The position numbers and the translations under genes are program-made. Shown here piece after piece: positions 1-8,324 of a stretch of 25,143 nt of DNA (positions are counted from its first letter, which is position 1; each line of letters opens with the position of its first letter). The notes under the pieces are model-generated. The model was not told where the DNA came from. It saw only the letters and a list, made by a program, of their open reading frames with translations, and searched no databases. Origin of the DNA: Amanita rubescens (taxonomy: Eukaryota > Basidiomycota > Agaricomycetes > Agaricales > Amanitaceae); NCBI GenBank assembly GCA_015039365.1, contig WION01000669.1, positions 1 to 25,143 on the forward strand. Reading direction: 5' to 3'.

Positions 1-204
1 GCGCTTGGCCTTGAACCGGCGTTGGGCGCCTAGGGGGGCACCCCTGTTAGTGTGATCGGATGGTCTCCTCTCCACAAACCGTTTTTCACATATCACTTCC
101 CCCGCTCCTGCGTTACCCCTGTCGCTCTTTCATCTTGTTCACAGACCACCGCCGACTCATCCAGTATTTTTTAACTGAGGCATGCTCTATTACCCTACCT
201 CTGA
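1..204. promoter_or_regulatory. 5' flank of the medA-like gene
   Basis: No gene is supported here. The first 60 bases are GC-rich and include a small inverted repeat (AGGGG/CCCCT, about 32-46). From about 65 to 175 the plus strand is pyrimidine-rich, as fungal core promoters and 5' leaders often are. I see no clear TATA or CCAAT box. An upstream non-coding exon cannot be excluded, because a CAG acceptor-like sequence follows a pyrimidine tract near 140. Confidence 0.4.
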
Positions 205-1709
205 ATGACCATGTTAACCCCCCGTCATCCTCGCAGCTTTGGCGTTATGGCAGCATCGCGCTTCCTTTCCACAGGTCACCCTGCTCGCGAATCTGACTTA
301 TCGCTATTCAGCGTTTCTAACCCGCCGAGTCCCATCATCTCGCCCAAAGGCATAATTCACGTTTTGGGGTATACCCCAAAGGAGGGGGAGCACGGCGTAC
401 CTATCACTGTCCGCATACATTTCCGCTGCGACCTATCCGAGCCTATATATGTACGCCTTCTCGTCGGCCTCAAGCCCGTACCCACGAAGGTCCGCGAAGT
501 CTCTGGCTCCGCATATGGGCGTTGGCAGCTTGACGCAGCCGCTCCGTCTCACGAGGAAGACAATGCTTCTGAGTATCTGTCAGTACAGGCGCTGAATGAT
601 GATGGAGTTATTGTCGACACTGTTGTTTTTGGCGAGTTCTCGTATTGGGCGCCAAGGCCCCTTGCCGTACGAACAGAGGGCGTGAACGGACCTAGCCAGA
701 GGCCTCATCTTAGGAGGCGTCTTACGTCCCAAGGACAACACCGTAGTCCTACCATATCTGACAGTACCGAGTCTTCGATGCCAGTTCAGCAAGTGCGACT
801 ACATCGCCGCGTGAAGAGCCAGTCTTTGATGCGCACCAAGGCAGGCGCGGCTGGGGAATTGGGAGAAGAACTGTATGCTCAGACTCCCATCCTAGATCTC
901 GTCACTCCTCTCAGTAGTATATGCGTCGACTGGGCACCGGCGGAAATTCAAGCAGGCCGTCGACTTGTCCGGTTTGGAAAGGTGCAAGATGGCCGTCGCC
1001 TTATAGTATCGTGCGAACCAATTTCTCAAGAAGAATATTGCGAGCAAGACTCGGTCATTTCGTGCATTTATCGAGAAGACTCGAAGACATGTTTTGTTAC
1101 ATCCGTGGACGTCATATATTTATTAGAGCGTCTTACGAACGGGGAATTCCCCGTGGAGGAGAAAAACAGAATCAGAAGAAACCTCGAGGGGCTTCGCCCT
1201 ACAACGGTGTCCAAACACAAACCGGGATTTGAAGATTTTTTCCAGCGAATCATGGAATTCCCTGACCCGAAGCCACGGAATATTGAGAAGGATCTGAAGG
1301 TCTTCAAATGGAATTTGTTGGGGCAAGCACTTGAAAAGATTTTATCCAAATATGTGAGACAGAACTCTGATTTTCATACACACTGGGATTGACTGCCAGA
1401 TTGTAGTCCATCTACACTACGGCGGTGGCAGAATCAGTGGTGGCAGAACCATCGGAGGCAGAACCGGCGGAGTCGGTTCCGCCTGACACGCCTCTGTCGG
1501 AGATATCAGACCCCGTCGTACATCGACTGCCTTATTCGCCTACGGATAGCCTGGAACCATGGTGTGCAGAATACCAGCCTGTCGGGACAATTGGGACCGA
1601 CAATTACGGGGTCCTGGCGTATGACTCGGGATATGACCTAGCATCCTACGACCTTCCGTTTCCTGACATCACTGAGCAAGCAATGGGTGGCATTCCGGAA
1701 TATTTGTAA
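205..1709 (+). CDS. medA: Medusa (MedA)-type developmental regulator, DUF7082 domain
   Basis: Two exons, 205-1353 and 1407-1709, separated by a 53-nt intron (GTGAGA donor, TTGACT branch-like site, TTGTAG acceptor), give 483 aa. Skipping the intron would stop translation at 1392. Residues ~55-155 match the conserved N-terminal half of fungal Medusa proteins (YTPKEGEHGVPITV, SAYGRWQLDAA, TVVFGEFSYW). Residues ~250-383 match the DUF7082 core (SCIYREDSKTCFVTSVD, EEKNRIRRNLEGLRPTT, FPDPKPRNIEKD). MedA proteins are nuclear regulators of sporulation and development in Ascomycota; the role in basidiomycetes is less clear. Exon 2 encodes a Pro/Glu/Ser-rich acidic tail. The start at 205 (a second ATG lies two codons on) is the first in-frame ATG before conserved sequence. 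The stop TAA overlaps a perfect GTAAGT donor, so an alternative longer C-terminus is possible but no good acceptor is near. Confidence 0.85.
1354..1406 (+). other. medA intron (53 nt)
   Basis: GTGAGA donor, TTGAC branch-like element at 1389-1393, TTGTAG acceptor. Removing it joins the conserved ILSKY end of the DUF7082 core in frame to the acidic tail. Confidence 0.8.
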
Positions 1710-2377
1710 GTATAGGGTTTCCTTTTCGTCGTTGGGCATTCGGTTTGGTCTTTCGGACTTCGACGATTGTATATATATGTATGGTGTATTTGTTCAACTA
1801 TGGCACACTTTCATCTGCCTGCGGGTCGGAATATTGCCTCGGATCAGGTCAGTGCCTATCGATCCGCTGCGGAGCGTGAACGCGTGAGGTCCCCAACTCG
1901 TCTCACGTGAACCATACGGGTCGCGCGACGCGCGTCGCTCTCTTCTACGAACGACTATCCCCCGTCTTTTGTGCTCAAGACCACTGCGCGGAAAGAGTAG
2001 ACGTCGCGTCGCTCCCCAAGAACAGCTTGTTTGGATGAGGGAGCAAGGATGAGGAGCATTAATGACGGTACTATATTCTTCCTCGGCTCTTTCTTTTATG
2101 CCGCGCTGACTGCTGCTTCTCGCTTTATCAATATCAATTTCTGGGATTCAATAATCTGACGACAGGTGAAAGATGGGCGACGGGTAGACTATGGGTCGCC
2201 CATTGTTCCGCGAAGGCTAAACTTTCTGTTGCTCATATTCGACCACCGACCGCTTGATAAAGAAAGAATGCTACTACCCCTTGCGCCACCTCGATCGCTC
2301 AAAAGAGTGAGCGATTGCCTGAAATGACGATTCTGATTATCATTACCTAAAAAAGGTCTAGTTCATGTTATCATGTA
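1710..2377. other. Gene-free stretch 3' of medA
   Basis: I see no supportable coding region on either strand. The stretch contains the 8-bp palindrome TCACGTGA (1903-1910), GC-rich palindromes at 1920-1936, and two simple inverted repeats: ATGGGCGAC/GTCGCCCAT (2173-2181 and 2195-2203, 13-nt loop) and ATCGCTC/GAGCGAT (2294-2300 and 2309-2315, 8-nt loop). The 3' UTR and polyadenylation region of medA must lie in its first part, but no clear signal was recognised. Confidence 0.5.
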
Positions 2378-2545
2378 CGAGGCAAAGCCTCGCCTGCCCT
2401 TCGGGCAGGGGGGGTCGCTCCTTCGGGGCTCCTCACCGATAAGTCATCTGGCCTGTGGCCAGCTGAGGGTCGCCCCTAGCGGGGCTCCTCACTGATAAAT
2501 CATCTGGCCTGCGGCCAGCTGAGGGGGTCACCCCTAGACAGATAA
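2378..2545. repeat. GC-rich hairpin cluster with a two-copy ~55 bp tandem repeat
   Basis: Small perfect hairpins follow each other: CGAGGC-aaa-GCCTCG (2378-2392), CCTGCCC-ttc-GGGCAGG (2393-2409, a C(TTCG)G tetraloop), CTGGCC-tgt-GGCCAG (2448-2462), GCCCC-tagc-GGGGC (2472-2485) and CTGGCC-tgc-GGCCAG (2504-2518). Two tandem copies of a ~55 bp unit cover 2415-2469 and 2470-2525, with a degenerate partial third copy after them. Differences between the copies fall mostly in loops, or change a T-G to a C-G pair in a stem, so the hairpins are kept. The origin is unknown; it looks like a dispersed small palindromic element. A short similar motif is at the window start. Confidence 0.75.
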
Positions 2546-2978
2546 GTGTGGGCATGTTAGCTCTGTTAGCCTGTTGAACTGTGTTACTACACCCCTTCGC
2601 TGCGCTGCGGGGTGTGGGCGCTATATGCACAATGTTTCCGTGTGAGGTGTGGGGACAGAATAGCCATATTTGAGATTTTAGTTTGATTTTTAAGCACTGT
2701 ATTGATATCTAGCATTTTACATAAATTTTGCTGATTTTTATTATTATTATTTGGTGGAGGGAGAGGAGGGCAAGCAAGGGATCGCACTGGATCACACAGA
2801 ATGTGCTTAAGTAATGATTACGTAAATTATTAGTCAGAATTAGTCAGCGCGTGCCTGTTCCCACCCATCGTTCCCTTCTTTATAGATATGGTTACCATAG
2901 TATCATGTCAATATATAAAAGTTGCACTCCCTTCTCATGGAATCGCGCTTATTTAAATGGTATTACATTAAATGGTTA
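2546..2978. other. AT-rich gene-free stretch, including the phosphatase 3' flank
   Basis: A small inverted GC motif (CCCC...GGGG, about 2591-2611) is followed by AT-rich DNA with a run of TTA triplets near 2738-2751. A TATATAAAA-like element lies near 2911-2919 on the plus strand, but no gene follows it in that direction: the DNA beyond is the 3' end of the minus-strand phosphatase. No coding region is supported. The phosphatase 3' UTR must lie in the right-hand part. Confidence 0.5.
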
Positions 2979-4474
2979 TCATCGTTGCCTTAAATATTCG
3001 ACGTATTCAACCAAGAATTTTACCTGTTCATACGTCTCGACAGCTTTTGTGCTCCTTCGGGATCTAACGATCCCTATTACTCGGCGCAAGTAATGTACGA
3101 CTTGATGAATATGTCTGGTGTTCTCTGCCGCAGGCGATATCATGCCTGACACGTGGCAGGCGTCGCATAAGGCCTGGTCCGTCTGTTCAGACTCTTCTTG
3201 GATCCACCCACAGAGCCCAAGCCTGATGAGCCAACAGCAAGCCACGACTCCAGCCCTACCCACACCGCCACGACAGTGGACGAGGACTGAAGTTCCATGC
3301 AAAGTATAATTGTTTATGACGGTCAACAATACATCGTCTAGCAAGGCGGGGTCAAGTGGAGCAAGACCCTCGGGCATTGGCAACCTAGTAAAGAAAGGCT
3401 TAGCATATAAGGCCATTGGTTAGAAGAACTGACCTCGAAATGTCAATGCCAATATCACACGCAGAGCTTTGGTAATTTGGCCACGGTATCCCTAGAAAGG
3501 ACAGTTCTTCGTCATCGAGACAGCTTAGCATTTGCTTGAGAGGGGTCTGGGGATGGGCGCATAGCGAAGACGCACCAGATGATACAGCCTATCCCTAGAT
3601 CTTTGATTCTCTTCAGGTCTATTTCGACATCTCTATATACTCCACTTCGGCCACTTGTAAATCCTTCTAGCCGCACTGCTAGAGCACTTAATTGTTACCA
3701 GCTTCCTGGACAGTGCAAGCCCACCTTTTTTCCCAGGACAAGACGATAGGAAGAGATTGCCTAGGAGACCCGATTGGAAAGAAACGGGGTTTGGGGCAAT
3801 GTCCATAGGATTGACATAACATTGCTCAGGCTGAAGAAAATGGCGACCTCTACGACCATAGCATGTCAAAAGACGGTCTAGACTGAAAGAAAGGGGTATA
3901 CTGAAAAGAGTCGGTGTTGTAGACAAGGAGAGAGCCGAGGAGATAAGGGATATCAAGTCAGGCGGTATAATGGAGGATATGCTATTGGTTCGGTCAGCGG
4001 GGAGCATCGTGGGAGGAGAGCTTACTTGAGTGGATGGGAGACAGAGGTCTTGATGGAAGGATGAAGAGCAAGACCGGCGCGCATAGGCTCAAGGATGGCA
4101 GCCGAGATGCGAGACTGGAGAGTAGATAGGTCATCGTGAGACTGAGGACCGGTGGGACCAAAGATGGGGACATGAGATTGAAGAGAGGAGGTGGACTGGT
4201 ACAGCCACCAGACCTGAATGTGCTGTGTGCGGACCTGACGGAGTAGGAGAAGGCTGAAGAGGTCGGGTGTGTGGAGTGAGAGGGGCTTATAAGGGAAGGG
4301 TGAGCCTTAGGAGGAATATGTGAGGACGGGGAAAAGCGGAGAACGGGAGAACGTACCGTTCGGGCCGAACTTGAAGCGATTGTAGTCGCTTCGGTGGTGT
4401 TGTGAGGCGAGGGCGGCGAGGAGAGGCGCCGAAACGGGCGGGGGGCGGGTTGCCTGATCAAGGTGTAAAGGCAT
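2979..4474 (-). CDS. Protein tyrosine / dual-specificity phosphatase (fungal, HCRGGVGRAG active site)
   Basis: Six minus-strand exons keep phase throughout and give 417 aa: 4474-4357, 4305-4026, 3981-3725, 3678-3576, 3523-3434 and 3384-2979. Introns are 44-52 nt. The active-site loop HCRGGVGRAG in the last exon fits CX5R, with Cys320 the likely nucleophile and Arg326 the phosphate binder. It should hydrolyse phospho-Tyr or phospho-Ser/Thr; the substrate is unknown. Other landmarks are FGPNG near residue 40, VWWLYQSTSSL, MRAGLALHPSIKTSVSHPL, the GLLGNLFLSSCPGKK block before the phosphatase fold, DLGIGCIICCLDDEEL, LPMPEGLAPLDP, and the C-terminal VETYEQVKFLVEYVEYL. A ~37-residue polar loop sits between the active-site helix and the last helices. 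The start at 4474 fits the family; an in-frame ATG at 4492 would add six residues. It is divergent from the chitin synthase, with 54 bp between the starts. Confidence 0.88.
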
Positions 4475-4528
4475 AGCCGCACGTGCACGCACACTCTTCC
4501 TCTCTCCCTACCTACCACTTTCCTTTTC
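4475..4528. promoter_or_regulatory. 54-bp head-to-head promoter between phosphatase and chitin synthase
   Basis: The start codons of the minus-strand phosphatase (4474) and plus-strand chitin synthase (4529) lie 54 bp apart. The plus strand is pyrimidine-rich (CTCTTCCTCTCTCCCTACC and similar), typical of fungal sites just upstream of transcription starts. No TATA box is visible. The promoters must overlap each other or each other's coding region. Confidence 0.7.
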
Positions 4529-7500
4529 ATGGCCCCTCCTTTTCACCCATCAGACGTCCCAATACCTACCACACGTCCTCCTCATCACATATCTGCCACA
4601 ACCATCCGTCGTGCCAAGACCCTCACTCGCCCAGAGCGTGGCGTCGCTCCCGTTCCTCTCGTTGGGCCCGCCCCATCCGCAACTAATCCCTCTAATAATG
4701 GCTCCCCTGCCTGGCGCATCTTCTCCCGCATAGTCACTTTCTGGGTCCCAGGCTTTCTTCTCGCTTCCCTAGGCGGTATGAAGGACCCTTTGGTCAGGCA
4801 GGCCTGGCGGGAAAAAGTCGCTCTTTGCTTTATTATCGCCATCCTTTGCACCGCCGTAGGCTTCGTGACCGTCGGTTTTCAGTCCCTGCTCTGTCCCCCT
4901 TCCGCCAACACAAACAGAAACTTTATCGACGTCGGTTCAACCGCAAATACCCTCGGCATCCAGGGAATAATCTACAATGTAACCAATGCGAAATCCACCG
5001 CGAAAGTAGATTTCACCTCTTTGGCCCAGCAGCTGCCAGGGCAGGATATCACTACTTATTTTCAGAGGGACGCGTCCCAATTTACTGCCTGTCAAGATCT
5101 GTCATTCCGTGTCGCAGTCGATTCACCATGCTCATCAGCTACACCATGTCCCCTCCCTCCCCTCAATACTTCTTCAACGTTCACTTCCCTCTCATTGATT
5201 CCGACGGGATTTCTTGTTGGGTACACCTGGAATCAGGTTGCACAACTTCAATACTACTTCGTAATAGACGGTGCGGTTCTCGACATGCGGCCATACGTTA
5301 CACTGCATCCACGACCCGTGGACGGAGATAGCGTTGACGCTGCTCTTCGCACAGTGTTCCAGCTCGGGTTAACCTCCTACGGCAACGACGCCACCCGCTT
5401 GTTTTACAGTCATTCTGATCTCGTCTCAGCCGTCCCCTGCATCAAGCAGCGCTACGGCGCCGGCAACATCGATAAGGTGACCCCCGGTTGCTTTATTTCG
5501 AGTTTGATTCTCTACATCGGTCTGGTTGTCATTCTTGGCCTGGTTATGGTTCGATTCGCCATGGCTTGCGTGTTCAACTGGTTCCTGTCCGAACGACTGG
5601 CAGGACCTCCGACAAGTCAGGATTTAAATCGTTCTGCTATTAGTCCTGCTGTGTTGCCGGGAGGTGCAAACGTTTCCGTAGACAATAAGAACGGGACAGC
5701 ACCATGGGCTCGTAAAGGTACCAAAAAGATTGAAAAAGTCAACAAATCCGCTCGATCCAGCGCATCAGCTTCCAGCGCCAATTCCGACACTCCAGTGATG
5801 AGTCTAGCACAAATCGGCTCTGAACTCTTTGCGATTTGTCTCGTAACATGTTATTCCGAAGGAGAAGAATCCCTGCGAACCACCCTGGATTCCATCTCGT
5901 CGACCACCTATTCTGATGCAAGAAAGCTACTGTTCGTCATCGCTGATGGCATGATTACTGGTGCAGGAGAGAAAAGAAGTACTCCAGATATATGCGTCAG
6001 TCTATTAGAAGCGGACCCTCGATTTGGGAATCCAATGCCTATGAGTTATGGCGCCGTAGGCGCAGGTGCAAAAGCGCAAAATAGAGCAATGGTATATGCC
6101 GGACATTATAGTAAGCGGCTCTTACCACCTCACAAAATCCCAGCTGATACCTTCCGGTCAATGACTAGCGGTCGCAGGACGTCGTACGCCAACTATAATC
6201 GTCGTCAAGTGTGGTACGGAAGCGGAGGCTGCACACGACAAGAAACCTGGAAACAGGGGGAAGCGAGACAGTCAGCTCATCTTGATGAATTTCTTTTCTC
6301 GCGTTACGTTTAACGACCGCATGACACCTCTCGACTTTGATCTCTTTCGCAAAATTCATATTCTCATGGGGGTGACGCCCGACTTTTTTGAAGTCTGTCT
6401 CATGGTTTGTAATTCATTCTTTGTTAAAATTCCCATCCTCAATAAATTTTCATCAAGGTTGATGCCGATACAAAAGTCTTTCCGGATTCTCTTGGCTACC
6501 TTGTCAACTGCATGCATCACGATCAAATGATCATGGGCGTGTGCGGCGAAACTCGCATAGCAAATAAGAGACAGTCATGGGTGACAGCGATCCAAGTTTT
6601 CGAGTATTTTATTTCCCACCATCTTGCCAAGGCTTTCGAGTCCGTTTTTGGAGGTGTTTCCTGTCTTCCAGGCTGTTTCTCTATGTTCAGACTCAAGGCA
6701 AGGAAAGCCACTGGTGACGACTGGGTACCTCTCATTCTTAAACCTGAAATCGTGAAAGAATACAGCCAGAGCGTAGTGACAACTCTGCACCAGAAAAATC
6801 TATTGCTACTAGGAGAAGATCGTTTTCTGACCACGATTCTACTTCGCACTTTTCCAAATAGGAAAATGATGTTCTTACCGCAGGCTCGGTGTAGGACAAT
6901 CGTTCCTGACACATTCAAAGTGCTACTTTCACAGCGTCGTCGGTGGATCAACTCGACCGTTCACAATCTGATGGAGCTCGTCCTTGTACGTGATACTTGT
7001 GGAACGTTTTGCTTCAGTATGCAATTCGTCGTATTCATGGATCTTCTTGGGACGGTCGTTTTGCCAATTGCCATCGCGTTAACCTACTCACTGATTGTTG
7101 GAATGGCCCTTCATCCTCCACACTCTTTTGATGAAGCAATTCCCCTCATGCTCTTAATAGCAGTGCTCGGTCTGCCCGCTGTACTGATCCTAATAACGAC
7201 AAGGAAAGTAGTTTATGTCTTCTGGATGTTAATCTATCTTTTGGCTTTGCCAATCTGGAATCTGGTATTGCCTCTTTATGCCTTTTGGCACTTTGATGAT
7301 TTTTCATGGGGCGAGACTAGGTAAGACTACCATTTCGCCCTTTTTACGCGATATTAACTATAATTCCACAGAAAAGTGGAAGGTGAAGCCAAAGATGAAG
7401 GACATGGAGATGGTGGAGGTACTCACCGAGGTGCTGCAATACCCATGAGACGCTGGGAAGACTGGGAGAGATCAAGACTTCGAAAACTGCGGCGAGAAGA

Positions 7501-8029
7501 ACGACGAAGAAAAGAGTTCGGACGTAAGCACCCAGGCGGGTATTACGCGGGTGGAGAACTTTTAGCGGCGCCTGATGTGCTGAGTCAATACGATGGCTCT
7601 GACACGCAATCTGTTGCCTCGTCGGATGACGACCATTGGGGTGCCCAGATTGGCGGCTACAACGAACACCATGCGCAGTATCCTCCGCCGCCAGTAGGCC
7701 TTTTGCCGCCATCGGATATCCACGGAGGTGCGGTGGTTGGCGGAGCGGAACTCAAGGCAATCTTGGACGCTGGCTTTGATGATGAACCAACGCCTCCGTC
7801 ATCAGTTTATGCCCCATATCATTTTGCAGATGGCTCTACAACTCAACTCGCTAACGTGGCTGTCAATGGCTATGCACCACTGACGAGGTCGGCATCGCCT
7901 CATTCAATGACACCGACAGATCCACTGTCACCTACATCACCCAGGACAGTCTCAGGCCAACCACCTTTAGAGGCTCAGAGGGGACGTTATGGTCCTCTTG
8001 GTCCTCTGGATCCGACATCTAGAATCTGA
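4529..8029 (+). CDS. CHS3: Class IV chitin synthase (CHS3 type)
   Basis: Four exons in phase (4529-6110, 6169-6404, 6458-7320, 7372-8029; introns 51-58 nt) give 1112 aa. The enzyme polymerises UDP-GlcNAc into chitin at the plasma membrane. Two N-terminal membrane segments (~65-85 and ~95-115) are followed by a cytochrome b5-like region ([14 protein letters not shown]) and a third membrane segment (~330-355). The GT2 catalytic core starts at CYSEGEE (residue 441). DAD (608-610), GEDR (725-728) and QRRRW (765-769) are intact, so the enzyme looks active. Several C-terminal membrane segments follow, then a cytosolic tail after WGETRK. No myosin motor is present, which separates it from class V/VII; the arrangement fits class IV, to which yeast Chs3 belongs. 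A basic Ser-rich linker (~391-425) precedes the catalytic core. The class is assigned from memory of the family. Confidence 0.95.
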
Positions 8030-8324
8030 GCGCTAGAGTGCTCCTCCTTCAAGACTCTGCATTTCGTATATATGTCATCTGATATCCCACGTTGCTAATG
8101 TTGCGGACGGACTAGAGTACACATACCCTCTTGATTCGACAACCAATGTGTTGTTCGTGTATTATTACATAAGTCTCCCTTGTAATCGACTATTTAGGTT
8201 ATCTAGGGCGGAAAACCAACTGGACACCATTGGAACGTTCAACGCTGACGATTGGTAGCCATCTCTCCGTTCAGCCAGACCTAATCTACGGTAGTTGGAG
8301 TAAAGAAGACTACGTGAACGATCC
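8030..8324. promoter_or_regulatory. Spacer: chitin synthase 3' flank and DUF3684 gene promoter
   Basis: The 295 bp hold the chitin synthase 3' UTR and the promoter of the next gene. Two ATTGG elements (8229-8233 and 8251-8255), which are CCAAT boxes on the minus strand, lie 70-95 bp upstream of the next start codon. No coding region is supported. Confidence 0.5.

Noticed and set aside
60..296. Open frame of 78 codons overlapping the medA start
   Set aside because: It overlaps conserved medA sequence in another frame and has a pyrimidine-driven, promoter-like composition.
2565..2600. tRNA-like B-box resemblance (GTTGAACTGTG), possible SINE
   Set aside because: Poor match to the B-box consensus, no A-box at the right distance and no cloverleaf.
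2433..2787. Minus-strand open frames across the hairpin cluster
   Set aside because: They arise from repeated GC-rich palindromes and the AT-rich tract; no protein-like composition or recognisable domain.
2851..3093. Plus-strand open frame with a TATATAAAA-like element inside it
   Set aside because: It overlaps the conserved 3' exon of the minus-strand phosphatase, shows no family resemblance, and its composition is that of an AT-rich flank.
1411..8029. Possible frameshifts or pseudogenes, suggested by interrupted reading frames in the phosphatase and chitin synthase
   Set aside because: Every interruption is explained by a 44-58 nt GT-AG intron that keeps phase and restores conserved sequence.
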